From contig JAJZUH010000030.1 in NCBI GenBank assembly GCA_021847165.1, forward strand, positions 1-16,184: a DNA stretch of 16,184 bases. The letters run 5' to 3'. The notes under the pieces were generated by a model that saw only the letters and a list, made by a program, of their open reading frames with translations, was not told the origin of the DNA and did no database searches. This stretch comes from Pseudomonadota bacterium. GTDB taxonomy: Bacteria; Pseudomonadota; Gammaproteobacteria; Burkholderiales; Gallionellaceae. Position numbers and translations under genes: made by a program. Shown here piece after piece: positions 7,740-15,413 of this stretch; within the stretch, counting starts at the first letter, position 1; each line of letters begins with the position of its first letter.

Positions 7740-7761
7740 CGGCTGCAATTGCTGGCATAAT
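7736..7761 (+). promoter_or_regulatory. Weak internal promoter candidate before the nickel permease
   Basis: The -10-like CATAAT (7756-7761) is preceded by TGG, giving an extended -10 (TGnCATAAT). The best -35, TTGACG (7736-7741), lies only 14 bases upstream, too close for a standard sigma-70 promoter, so activity would rest on the extended -10. The 68-base gap after hypE makes an extra promoter conceivable, but read-through from the hyp operon is at least as likely. Confidence 0.25.
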
Positions 7762-7807
7762 TCCCGTTACCGGAGCAGTTTGAATCTTCTTGCCTGACGG
7801 AGGCGTT

Positions 7808-8620
7808 ATGGATGCGATGCATGGCGGCATTTATCCCCTGGTGGCACTGGCCTTCGTGCTGGGCATGAAGCACGGCATGGATGCCGATCATCTGGCCACC
7901 ATCGACGGCCTGACCCGCTTCAACGCCGCTGCCGGGCGCCGCAGACTGGCGCGCCTGTGCGGCTTCCTGTTTTCCGTCGGCCATGGCCTGGTCGTGTGCG
8001 TGGTGGCCGTCGCCACCAGCATGCTCTTCCAGCAGGGGGCGGTGCCGGCCTGGATGGACGATGTGGGCGCCTGGGTGTCGGCGTTCTTCCTGCTGCTGCT
8101 GGGCATGCTCAATCTGTATGCCGTGTTTTCCACCCCGTCGCACGAGATGGTCCAGATGATCGGCATCAAGGGCCGCTGGCTGGGCAGCTTCAGGCGTGCC
8201 AGCCATCCGGTGCTGATCGCGCTGGTCGGGGCATTGTTCGCATTGTCTTTCGACACGCTTTCCCAGGCAGCCCTGTTTTCCACCACGGCCATGCAATACG
8301 GCGGCATTGCTCATGCCTTGCTGCTGGCGTGCTGTTTCATGGCGGGCATGATGGCGACCGATGCGGCCAATGGACTGTGGATCTCGCACCTGTTGCAGCG
8401 CGCCGATGCCACGGCCCGCTCCGCCTCGCGCATCATGGGCGTCACGGTGGCGTTGCTGAGCCTGCTGGTGGCGGCGCTGGGGCTGTCGCGCAAGTTCTTT
8501 CCCGAGGCGGCGGCCTGGCAGGAGGGCAGGGAGCTGTCCATCGGCTTTGCCATCATCGTCGTGGTGGCAGTCTGCTTCCTGCTGGCGCGCTATGGCCAGC
8601 GCGCTTCCGCGCCGGCCTGA
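7808..8620 (+). CDS. NiCoT-family nickel/cobalt permease (HoxN/NixA-like)
   Basis: This 270-residue integral membrane protein has about seven hydrophobic segments. The first carries KHGMDADH (21-28), which fits the HX4DH metal signature of NiCoT transporters. Other family blocks are recognisable but altered: GFLFSVGHG (52-60), LSFDTLSQ (146-153, where the family typically has LGFDTATE) and FMAGMMATDAANG (177-189, family GMxxxDTxDG). Such permeases import Ni2+, sometimes Co2+, with high affinity across the inner membrane. Its place after hypE indicates supply of nickel to the HypA/HypB route. The chosen ATG has GGAGG 4 bases upstream; an in-frame TTG at 7790 and ATG at 7817 are less likely. 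Specificity for nickel over cobalt is inferred from context only. Confidence 0.82.
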   Translation: MDAMHGGIYPLVALAFVLGMKHGMDADHLATIDGLTRFNAAAGRRRLARLCGFLFSVGHGLVVCVVAVATSMLFQQGAVPAWMDDVGAWVSAFFLLLLGMLNLYAVFSTPSHEMVQMIGIKGRWLGSFRRASHPVLIALVGALFALSFDTLSQAALFSTTAMQYGGIAHALLLACCFMAGMMATDAANGLWISHLLQRADATARSASRIMGVTVALLSLLVAALGLSRKFFPEAAAWQEGRELSIGFAIIVVVAVCFLLARYGQRASAPA

Positions 8621-8669
8621 CTGTCGCGGCAGGTGATGCGCCTGTTCCCGCCCGGCGGCAGGAGACGGC

Positions 8670-10106
8670 CTATTTTTTCTTCTTCTTTTTCTTCTCGTCG
8701 TAGGCGTCGGCGATCTCGCGATACTGCTTGAGCTCGGTCTCGATGGTGGAGAGCTGGTAGTAGTCGTTGCCCGCCTGCTTGGCCAGTTCGAGCTGCTCGA
8801 TGGTGCCGCCCAGGTCGCCGTGCAGGATATGGAAGTAGGCCAGCATGTGGTGCTCTTCCTGGCGCCGGCCCAGCGCGGCATAGGCGCGCGCCTCCAGGTC
8901 GTAGAGTCTCGGGTCGTTGCCGTCGCGGTTGACCTGCTCGTCCAGCAGCTTGAGCGCGTCCGTGTAGCGCTGGTCCTGCAGCAGCACTTCCGCATAGTCG
9001 TAGATCAGCGCGTGGTGCTGCGGGAAGTTCTTCAGCGCCGCACGATAGTAGGCGATGACGTCCTTGTCAGGCTTTTCCAGCTGCATGATCCTGCCGCCCA
9101 GCGTTTCGATGGTCGCATTGTTAGGCGCCTGCTTTTGCAGGGTGGCGAACTCCTGTTCCGCGCGTTGCAGCTGGTGGTTGCGCAGCAAGGCCAGCACCAG
9201 TCCGTAACGGTGGGCGATCGGATTGCCGAAGCGTTTCGCGCCCAGGGCATCGTCGAAGAAGGCGACGGCCTCCTGCGGGATCATCTGCTTGGCGGTGATG
9301 CGCGAGCGCATCAGCTGGAAGTCCAGGCTGTCCGGCACCATATGGTAGGGGGTCTGCTGCACGCGGCCATCCACGTCGGCGATACGCTCGGCGGTGACCG
9401 GGTGGGTGCGCAGATAGGAAGGGGTGTTCCCCTCCACCAGCTGGGTGGCTTTCTGCATGCGCTCGAAGAAGGCCGGCATGGCGCGGGTGTCGAAGCCGGA
9501 TTTTTCCAGGATGCCGAGGCCGATGCGGTCGGCCTCCTGCTCGTGCTGGCGCGTGAAGTTGAGCTGGTGCTGCATCGCCCCCGCTTGCGAACCGATGACG
9601 CCCGCCATGGCGGCATCCGGGCTGTTGCGTGCGGCAAGGATGGCCACGGCCAGGGTCGCCAGCGATGCGAGCGAGTCATAGCGCTGGCCGGCGACCAGGC
9701 GCGCATAGTGGTGCTGTGTGACGTGCGAGATTTCGTGGCTCAGCACCGAGGCGAGTTCGGATTCCGTCTGTGCCAGCTGGATCAGGCCGGTGTTCACCCC
9801 GACGAAACCGCCGGGCAGGGCAAAGGCGTTGATGGCATTGTCGTTGATGGCAAAGAACACGAACGGCTGTCCCGGTTCCGGGCTGTTGGCGACGAGACGC
9901 GCACCCAGGCTGTTGAGATAGTCGGACAGCTCAGGGTCGTCCATGTACGTGCTGCTGGAGCGGATCTGGAACATGCTCTGTTCGCCGATCTGCTGTTCCA
10001 TCTGCGGCGAGATCAATTCCTGCGAGGCGTCGCCCAGATCGGGCAGGCCGTCGGCGTATGCGAACAGTGGCAGCGTGAAGAACGCGTAAAGAAGGAATTT
10101 TTTCAT
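8670..10106 (-). CDS. bepA: BepA/YfgC-like periplasmic M48 metalloprotease with TPR domain
   Basis: BepA-family proteins work in the periplasm on outer-membrane assembly, degrading or helping mature stalled LptD and BAM substrates. The 478-residue chain (E. coli BepA is similar) starts with a signal peptide, MKKFLLYAFF...AYA, likely cleaved near residue 18. The zinc motif is HEISH (124-128), the third ligand region is EQEAD (189-193), and the THPVTAER motif has His235, matching the position of the regulatory histidine in E. coli BepA. Residues about 270-470 are helical TPR-like repeats. The frame is open to an ATG at 10151, but the ATG at 10106 begins the signal peptide. The protein ends in seven consecutive lysines. 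It is convergent with the permease and divergent from the kinase gene. Confidence 0.9.
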   Translation of the reverse strand: MKKFLLYAFFTLPLFAYADGLPDLGDASQELISPQMEQQIGEQSMFQIRSSSTYMDDPELSDYLNSLGARLVANSPEPGQPFVFFAINDNAINAFALPGGFVGVNTGLIQLAQTESELASVLSHEISHVTQHHYARLVAGQRYDSLASLATLAVAILAARNSPDAAMAGVIGSQAGAMQHQLNFTRQHEQEADRIGLGILEKSGFDTRAMPAFFERMQKATQLVEGNTPSYLRTHPVTAERIADVDGRVQQTPYHMVPDSLDFQLMRSRITAKQMIPQEAVAFFDDALGAKRFGNPIAHRYGLVLALLRNHQLQRAEQEFATLQKQAPNNATIETLGGRIMQLEKPDKDVIAYYRAALKNFPQHHALIYDYAEVLLQDQRYTDALKLLDEQVNRDGNDPRLYDLEARAYAALGRRQEEHHMLAYFHILHGDLGGTIEQLELAKQAGNDYYQLSTIETELKQYREIADAYDEKKKKKKK

Positions 10107-10173
10107 GGCCGTTATGATAGCACCGAGTTTTGCCGCGTTTCCGGGCCGCAAACCGCCGCCGGTGCACGGCCTC

Positions 10174-10202
10174 TGGACAGGGCAGTGTCTAACACTCAGA
10201 AT
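10174..10202 (+). promoter_or_regulatory. Candidate sigma-70 promoter of the kinase-rhodanese-tusA genes
   Basis: TGGACA (10174-10179, 5 of 6 to consensus) and CAGAAT (10197-10202, 4 of 6) are separated by exactly 17 bases. Transcription would begin near 10209, leaving a leader of only about 14 bases before the kinase ATG. An inverted repeat (10184-10196) fills the spacer and another (10193-10217) covers the -10 and start point, which suggests repressor control. Confidence 0.45.
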
Positions 10203-10217
10203 GCGCGCCTCTGAGTG
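10184..10217 (+). promoter_or_regulatory. Overlapping inverted repeats at the kinase promoter (operator candidate)
   Basis: AGTGT-CTA-ACACT (10184-10196) is a perfect 5-3-5 inverted repeat in the promoter spacer. CACTCAGA (10193-10200) and TCTGAGTG (10210-10217) form a perfect 8-bp inverted repeat with a 9-base spacer, ending 5 bases before the kinase ATG. The second arm includes the only GAG-like ribosome binding site (10213-10215). It could be a protein-binding site over the -10. If transcription starts further upstream, it could form an RNA hairpin masking translation initiation. Confidence 0.45.
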
Positions 10218-10222
10218 ATGAT

Positions 10223-11521
10223 ATGGCGATGGACAAGGTCGGCAAATACGAGATCGTCAAGGAACTGGGACACGGCGCGACCAGCACCGTGTACCTTGCG
10301 CTCGACCCCTTCAGCCAGCAGCAGGTCGCGCTCAAGGTGTTCAACCTGAACGTGCTGCACGACTCGCTGCGCGCCAAGGCCTATCGCAAGCTGCTGCTCA
10401 CCGAGGCCTCGCTCGCCGGCAAGCTGTCGCACCCGCATATCGTGAAGATCTACGACGCCGTCATGGATGGCGAAGTGAACTACATGGTGATGGAATACGT
10501 CGAGGGGCAGACGCTGGAGAAATACGGCGAGGTCGATCACCTGATGGATCTCGGGCACATCGCCGAGATCATCTACAAATGCTGCAAGGCGCTCGAATAT
10601 GCGCAGTATCAGGGGGTTACCCACCGCGACATCAAGCCGGCCAATATCCTGATCAGCGGCGAGAACGACATCAAGATCTCCGACTTCGGTTCGGCGGTCG
10701 TCGATAACCAGCAGAGCACCCAGGTGAGCGGGGTCGGTTCGCCGGCGTACATGTCGCCGGAGCAGATCAAGGAACAGCCGCTGACGCACCAGACCGACAT
10801 CTATTCGCTGGGCGTGACCATGTACCGGCTGCTCACCGGCAAACTGCCGTTCGAGGCCGCCAACAGCTACAGCATGATCTACCAGATCATGAACATCGAT
10901 CCGCCGCCGCCCAGCACCTACCGCCCGGAGATCCCGCCGGAGCTGGATGCCATCGTGCTGCGCGCGATGTGCAAGGAGACGGAGCACCGCTACCAGACCT
11001 GGGACGAGTTCGCGCGCGACCTGGTGGCGTTCATCACCCACAACGTGCCGCAGCAAGAGGAGATCTTCGATACCGAGAAGTTCGACACCCTGCGCGCGCT
11101 GAGTTTCTTCAAGGACTTCAGCGACGTCGAGCTGTGGGAAGTGTTGCGCATCAGCGAATGGCACAAGATGGACAAGGATGAAACGATCATCCGCGAAGGC
11201 GATGAGGGGCATCGCTTCTACATCATCGCCAGCGGCTCGGTGCGCGTGGTCAAGCAGGGCAGGTTGTTGAGCCTGCTGCACAAGGGCGATTGCTTCGGCG
11301 AGATGGCGCACCTCTCCGGCAAGGAGGCGCGGCGCACCACCGACGTGATCACCAAGACCGAGGTCTCGCTGATCGAGGTCGATCCGGAGATGCTGGCGCG
11401 CGCCACGGCAAACTGCCGCTACCGCTTCAGCGAGGCGTTCCTGGCGATACTGGTGAAACGGTTGTCCATGGCGAACACGCGCATCGCGCGTCTGTTGAGC
11501 GACCATGGCGACGAACAATGA
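10223..11521 (+). CDS. Soluble Ser/Thr protein kinase with C-terminal cyclic-nucleotide-binding domain
   Basis: The 432-residue protein has a complete Hanks-type kinase domain at about 9-272. It shows the glycine loop GHGATSTVY (16-24), VALKVF with Lys38, Glu61 in helix C, catalytic HRDIKPAN (Asp136), DFG (154-156), SPAYMSPE in the activation segment (to 180) and DIYSLGV (Asp192). All catalytic residues are present, so it should be active. A cyclic-nucleotide-binding fold follows at about 295-415, with the phosphate-binding region GDCFGEMAHLSGKEARRTT (Glu360, Arg370/371). No transmembrane segment or PASTA repeat is seen. The arrangement suggests a kinase gated by a cyclic nucleotide; ligand and substrates are unknown. 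The rhodanese and tusA genes follow closely, suggesting an operon. The ATG at 10223 and a second one two codons later are both possible starts. Confidence 0.92.
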   Translation: MAMDKVGKYEIVKELGHGATSTVYLALDPFSQQQVALKVFNLNVLHDSLRAKAYRKLLLTEASLAGKLSHPHIVKIYDAVMDGEVNYMVMEYVEGQTLEKYGEVDHLMDLGHIAEIIYKCCKALEYAQYQGVTHRDIKPANILISGENDIKISDFGSAVVDNQQSTQVSGVGSPAYMSPEQIKEQPLTHQTDIYSLGVTMYRLLTGKLPFEAANSYSMIYQIMNIDPPPPSTYRPEIPPELDAIVLRAMCKETEHRYQTWDEFARDLVAFITHNVPQQEEIFDTEKFDTLRALSFFKDFSDVELWEVLRISEWHKMDKDETIIREGDEGHRFYIIASGSVRVVKQGRLLSLLHKGDCFGEMAHLSGKEARRTTDVITKTEVSLIEVDPEMLARATANCRYRFSEAFLAILVKRLSMANTRIARLLSDHGDEQ

Positions 11522-11545
11522 TTTTTTGAAGTGGAGAAAGTAGAA

Positions 11546-11863
11546 GTGGCTGATTTCAAGATTATTACCGCAAACGAACTACCCGCACTGCTGGCCAGCG
11601 GCAAGGCGCAACTGGTGGATGTGCGCACCGATGCCGAGATCGCGCGCGGCCGCATCGGCGGCGCGATCTGCTTGCCGCTGCACCTGTTGCCGATGCGCCT
11701 GCAGGATCTCGATGCCGGGAAGACCACGGTGTTCTATTGCCAGATGGGCGGGCGTTCCGCGCAGGCTGCCGCATTCGCTGCGGCACAGGGGCTGCAGGAC
11801 GTCTACAACCTGCAGGGCGGCATCATGGCCTGGGCGCAGGCGGGCGGGGAAATCGTCGCGTGA
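11546..11863 (+). CDS. Single-domain rhodanese-like sulfurtransferase
   Basis: The 105-residue protein has the rhodanese fold signatures VDVRTDAE (near 24-31) and an active-site loop CQMGGRS starting at Cys65, the persulfide-forming residue. No signal peptide is seen, so it is cytoplasmic, like GlpE-type enzymes that pass sulfane sulfur to TusA or similar carriers. The start is taken as GTG 11546 because GGAG at 11533-11536 lies 9 bases upstream; an in-frame GTG at 11531 lacks a binding site. The stop overlaps tusA by 4 bases (GTGA), implying coupling and joint function in sulfur transfer. The kinase gene ends 24 bases upstream of the chosen start. Confidence 0.9.
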   Translation: MADFKIITANELPALLASGKAQLVDVRTDAEIARGRIGGAICLPLHLLPMRLQDLDAGKTTVFYCQMGGRSAQAAAFAAAQGLQDVYNLQGGIMAWAQAGGEIVA

Positions 11864-12096
11864 GCGGCACCGCCTTCGATGTCGAACTGGATGTGCGGCA
11901 GCTGGCCTGTCCGCTGCCCATCCTGCGTGCCAAGAAATCGCTGTCGGCGATGAGCGCGGGGCAGGTGCTGAAGATCGTGGCGACGGATAAAGGTTCGCCC
12001 AAGGATTTCGTGGATTTCTGCAGCAAGACGGGGAACGAATTGCTGTCGTCGACGGAAGCCGGCGGCGAATTCGTCTTCCTCATCCGCCGCCGCTGA
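11860..12096 (+). CDS. tusA: TusA-family sulfur carrier protein
   Basis: This 78-residue protein has the family motif ACPLPILRAKK with persulfide-carrying Cys17 in the CPxP box. TusA proteins accept sulfur from a desulfurase or rhodanese and hand it on for tRNA thiolation, molybdenum cofactor synthesis or, in sulfur oxidisers, energy metabolism. The GTG start overlaps the rhodanese stop, and GGGGA lies about 9 bases upstream. A second cysteine, Cys54, is present. The symbol denotes the family; whether it is the tRNA-thiolation TusA or a specialised paralogue is not visible here. It converges with valS across a 139-base gap. Confidence 0.88.
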   Translation: MSGTAFDVELDVRQLACPLPILRAKKSLSAMSAGQVLKIVATDKGSPKDFVDFCSKTGNELLSSTEAGGEFVFLIRRR

Positions 12097-12235
12097 ACGC
12101 TGTCGAAGTCACCTGCCGTATAAGCCCGTCTGGCGGCGTTCTTCGAGCTGCATTCGTCGAGACCGGCGTCAACAGGCGATCTTCATGCGATATGCCCGAA
12201 GATGGCCGTACTGAGGGGCTTGCAGGCAAGGTGGC

Positions 12236-15025
12236 TTAGCCCAGCTTCTTCCGCTGCGCCTGCAACTGCACCAGCGTCGCGCCGAACTCTTCCAGACGTT
12301 TCTTTTCCTGTTCCACCACCGCCGCCGGGGCGCGTGCAACGAAGCTTTCGTTGCCGAGCTTGGCGTTGGCCTTGGCGATCTCGTTGGAGAGACGCGCGAT
12401 CTCCTTGTCCAGGCGCTCGCGCTCCGCAGCGACGTCGATCTCCACTTTCAGCATCAGCTTGAAGTTGCCGACGATGGAAACGGGGGCATCGCCTTCCGGC
12501 AATTCGGCAACCACCTGCACTTCGCTCAACTTGCCGAGGCTGCTGATGTAGGGCGCGAGCGCCTTCAATGTTGCGGCATCGCCGGCGGCGATCAGCGGCA
12601 CGCGCGTGGCGGGCGACAGGTTCATCTCGCTGCGCAGGCTGCGGCAGGCGGTGACGAGTTCCTGCAGCAGCGCGATCTGCGCAGTGGCGTTGCCGTCGAT
12701 CTTGCTGCTGTCGGCCTTGGGGTAGGCTTGCAGCATGATGCTGTCGCCTTTGGCATTCGCCATCGGCGCGACCGACTGCCACAGCTCTTCCGTGATGAAC
12801 GGGATGATCGGGTGCGCGAGGCGCAGGATGGTCTCCAGCACGCGCACCAAAGTTCTGCGAGTCCCGCGTTGCTGCGCTTCGTTGCCGTTCAGCTGCACCT
12901 TGGCCAGTTCCACATACCAGTCGCAGTAGGTGTTCCACACCAGTTCGTACACGGTGCGTGCGGCCATGTCGAAACGGTAGTCGGCGAAGTGCGTCGCCAT
13001 CTCGGCTTCGGCCTTCTGCAGTTCGCCGATCATCCATTTGTCGGCGGCGGAAAATTCCAGCGGCAGCGATTCGTCCTGCCCCACATCCTTGCCGTCGCAG
13101 TTCATCAGCACGAAGCGCGTGGCGTTCCACAGCTTGTTGCAGAAGTTGCGATAGCCTTCGCAGCGCTGCATGTCGAACTTGATGTCGCGGCCGGGCGAGG
13201 CTAATGATGCGAAGGTGAAACGCAGCGCGTCGGTGCCGAAGGCGGGGATGCCTTCCGGGAATTCCTTGCGCGTGCGCTTCTCGATCTTCTCGGCATCCTT
13301 GGGGTTCATCAGGCCGGTGGTACGCTTCTTCACCAGGTCCTCGATGCCGATGCCGTCGATCAGGTCGATCGGGTCGAGCACATTGCCCTTGGACTTGGAC
13401 ATCTTCTGGCCTTCCGCATCGCGGATCAGGCCGTGCACATACACATCCTTGAACGGGATCTTGCCGGTGATGTGCTTGGTCATCATCACCATGCGCGCCA
13501 CCCAGAAGAAGATGATGTCGAAACCGGTGACCAGCACGGAGGAGGGCAGGTACTGTTTGACGAAAGCGTTCTGCGCGTCGAACGGTTTGCCTTCTTCCCA
13601 GTCCAGCGTGGAGAACGGCCACAGCGCGGAGGAGAACCAGGTGTCCAGCACGTCGTTGTCGCGGTCGAGCTGCCCGGCGTAACCGGCCTTGTCGGCGAGC
13701 TTGCGCGCTTCGGCTTCATCGCGTGCGACGAACACTTCGCCGTTCACGCCGTACCAGGCCGGGATCTGGTGCCCCCACCACAGTTGGCGCGAAATGCACC
13801 AGTCCTGGATGTTGTTCAGCCACTGGTTGTAGGTGTTGACCCAGTTCTCGGGGTGGAACCTGATCTCGCCGGAAGCGACGCATTCCAGCGCCTGCTCGGT
13901 GATGCTCTTGCCTTCCGGGCCCGCCTTGCTCATCGCCACGAACCACTGGTCGGTCAGCATCGGCTCGATGACGACCCCCGTCCTGTCGCCGCGCGGCACC
14001 TTGAGTTTGTGCTTGTCGGCCTTGATGAACAGGCCGGCGGCTTCGAGGTCGGTGCAAATCTGTTTGCGTGCGGCGAAACGATCCATGCCTTGATATTGCT
14101 TGGGTGCGTGTTCGTTGATCTTCGCGTCCAGCGTGAGGATGGAGATCATTTCCAGCTTGTGGCGCTGGCCCACCGCATAGTCGTTGAAGTCATGCGCGGG
14201 CGTGACCTTGACCACGCCGGTGCCGAATTCCTTGTCCACGTACTCGTCTTTGATGATTGGAATTTCGCGGTTGCATAAGGGTAGCTTCACCATCTTGTCG
14301 ATGAGGTGCTTGTAGCGCTCATCCTCGGGATGCACCATCACCGCCACGTCGCCCAGCATGGTCTCGGGGCGGGTGGTGGCGACCACAAGTTCGCCAGAAC
14401 CGTCTGCGAGCGGATAGCGGATGTGGTACATGAAACCGTCTTCCTCTTCCTGCACCACTTCGAGATCGGAAACGGCGGTGTGCAGCTTGGGGTCCCAGTT
14501 CACCAGGCGCTTGCCGCGGTAGATCAGGCCCTCGTTGTAGAGGCGCACGAAGGTTTCGGTGACCGAGCGCGACAGGCCTTCGTCCATGGTGAAGCGCTCG
14601 CGCGACCAGTCGGGCGAGGTGCCGAGGCGGCGCATCTGCTTGGTGATGGTGTTGCCGGAGTATTCCTTCCACTCCCACACTTTCTCGATGAACTTCTCGC
14701 GGCCGAGGTCGTGGCGTGAGACGCCCTGTGCGTCGAGCTGGCGTTCGACCACGATCTGCGTGGCGATGCCCGCGTGGTCGGTGCCCGGTTGCCACAGCGT
14801 GTTGTCGCCCTTCATGCGGTGGTAGCGCGTGAGCGCATCCATCAGCGTCTGGTTGAAGCCGTGGCCCATGTGCAGTGTGCCGGTGACGTTGGGCGGCGGC
14901 AGCTGGATGCAGAAATTCTCTTTCTTCGAGCCGTCGAGTCCGGCCTTGAAGTAACCGGCGTTCTCCCAGGCGGGGTACCAGCGGGCTTCGATGTCTTTCG
15001 GGTCAAAACTTTTTGCGAGTTCCAT
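12236..15025 (-). CDS. valS: Valyl-tRNA synthetase
   Basis: This 929-residue class Ia synthetase charges tRNA(Val). The nucleotide-binding motif [14 protein letters not shown] has HMGH at 52-55 in place of HIGH, and KMSKS is at 541-545. The editing (CP1) domain lies between them. The C-terminal anticodon-binding domain ends with the valine-specific tRNA-binding coiled coil, roughly 865-929, rich in Lys, Glu and Arg. Length is normal and nothing is missing. The ATG at 15025 begins the expected [19 protein letters not shown]-terminus, but the ribosome binding site is weak. It lies 85 bases downstream of the 100-residue ORF and probably has its own promoter. Confidence 0.97.
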   Translation of the reverse strand: MELAKSFDPKDIEARWYPAWENAGYFKAGLDGSKKENFCIQLPPPNVTGTLHMGHGFNQTLMDALTRYHRMKGDNTLWQPGTDHAGIATQIVVERQLDAQGVSRHDLGREKFIEKVWEWKEYSGNTITKQMRRLGTSPDWSRERFTMDEGLSRSVTETFVRLYNEGLIYRGKRLVNWDPKLHTAVSDLEVVQEEEDGFMYHIRYPLADGSGELVVATTRPETMLGDVAVMVHPEDERYKHLIDKMVKLPLCNREIPIIKDEYVDKEFGTGVVKVTPAHDFNDYAVGQRHKLEMISILTLDAKINEHAPKQYQGMDRFAARKQICTDLEAAGLFIKADKHKLKVPRGDRTGVVIEPMLTDQWFVAMSKAGPEGKSITEQALECVASGEIRFHPENWVNTYNQWLNNIQDWCISRQLWWGHQIPAWYGVNGEVFVARDEAEARKLADKAGYAGQLDRDNDVLDTWFSSALWPFSTLDWEEGKPFDAQNAFVKQYLPSSVLVTGFDIIFFWVARMVMMTKHITGKIPFKDVYVHGLIRDAEGQKMSKSKGNVLDPIDLIDGIGIEDLVKKRTTGLMNPKDAEKIEKRTRKEFPEGIPAFGTDALRFTFASLASPGRDIKFDMQRCEGYRNFCNKLWNATRFVLMNCDGKDVGQDESLPLEFSAADKWMIGELQKAEAEMATHFADYRFDMAARTVYELVWNTYCDWYVELAKVQLNGNEAQQRGTRRTLVRVLETILRLAHPIIPFITEELWQSVAPMANAKGDSIMLQAYPKADSSKIDGNATAQIALLQELVTACRSLRSEMNLSPATRVPLIAAGDAATLKALAPYISSLGKLSEVQVVAELPEGDAPVSIVGNFKLMLKVEIDVAAERERLDKEIARLSNEIAKANAKLGNESFVARAPAAVVEQEKKRLEEFGATLVQLQAQRKKLG

Positions 15026-15066
15026 TGCGGTCTTTACGTGGGATGTGGGGCGTCGGAAAAGGCGTG

Positions 15067-15072
15067 ATTATA
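15067..15072 (-). promoter_or_regulatory. valS -10 promoter element
   Basis: A perfect TATAAT is read on the minus strand, 41 bases before the valS ATG. Transcription would start near 15060, with a leader of about 35 bases. No good -35 is found at 16-18 bases (the best hexamers match poorly); that zone is occupied by a palindrome at 15076-15091. Confidence 0.5.
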
Positions 15073-15075
15073 CAG

Positions 15076-15091
15076 GCTCGCAGCGGCGAGC
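15076..15091. repeat. 6-bp perfect inverted repeat upstream of the valS -10
   Basis: GCTCGC (15076-15081) and GCGAGC (15086-15091) flank a 4-base loop. It lies 19 bases past the stop of the 100-residue ORF on the minus strand. It could fold as a terminator-like hairpin for the pepA-holC transcript, but no T-run follows, or be a protein site in the -35 zone of the valS promoter. Confidence 0.45.
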
Positions 15092-15110
15092 AGGAGGGCG
15101 GCGCGATGCG

Positions 15111-15409
15111 TCAGGGCCGCTTCTGTACGGCGTCGCGGATCAGGTCGGGCAGTGCGTTGCGCACTTGCTGCATGGATTTTTCCCAGCGCGCCTCGGAACG
15201 CGAGCCAATGGCGTCGCGCAACGTGGCTTCAAGTTGCGGGAAGAGCAGTTCCGCCAGTTGCCGGCATTGTTCGCTGGAGAGTGGAAGTTCCGTTTTTGCG
15301 GCGGCGAGGTGGCCGTCGATCGCTTCGGTCAGCATCGGCACATCGAGCACGCTGCCGTCCGCGGTCTCGGTCAGGATGGGCAGCAGGTCCGGATTGATGG
15401 TGCGCGATT

Positions 15410-15413
<4 letters not shown>
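15111..15413 (-). CDS. Small protein of unknown function between holC and valS
   Basis: A 100-residue, soluble, acidic-to-neutral protein that I do not recognise as a characterised family. Its N-terminus repeats a short motif, PILTETADG (12-20) and PMLTEAIDG (26-34). The rest looks helical, ending in a basic tail. No signal peptide, membrane segment or cysteine cluster is seen; there is one Cys in the middle. The start ATG overlaps the holC stop as ATGA, so it is translated in coupling with the DNA polymerase III chi subunit gene. That may hint at a role near the replisome but proves nothing. It is real by overlap, base use and position, with function unassigned. Confidence 0.75.

Noticed and set aside
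8621..8669. Possible terminator between the permease and bepA
   Set aside because: Only short stems (CAGG/CCTG and a CCGCC/GGCGG pair with too small a loop) are present, so no convincing hairpin precedes the T-run.
7253..8995. A 580-codon open frame on the minus strand spanning the hypE end, the permease and the bepA end
   Set aside because: Composition is typical of an antisense shadow (low complexity, Ala/Arg/Gln rich), and it overlaps three well-supported genes.
10104..10122. TATCAT as a -10 for bepA on the minus strand
   Set aside because: It lies only 7 bases from the start codon and has no -35, so it cannot serve a leadered transcript.
10107..10151. Upstream ATG start for bepA
   Set aside because: It would put 15 non-conserved residues before a clear signal peptide that starts at 10106.
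12097..12235. Possible bidirectional terminator between tusA and valS
   Set aside because: There are weak palindromes such as ATCTTC/GAAGAT (12179-12203) and CTTG/CAAG (12219-12230), but no T-tract on either strand and no gene in the gap.
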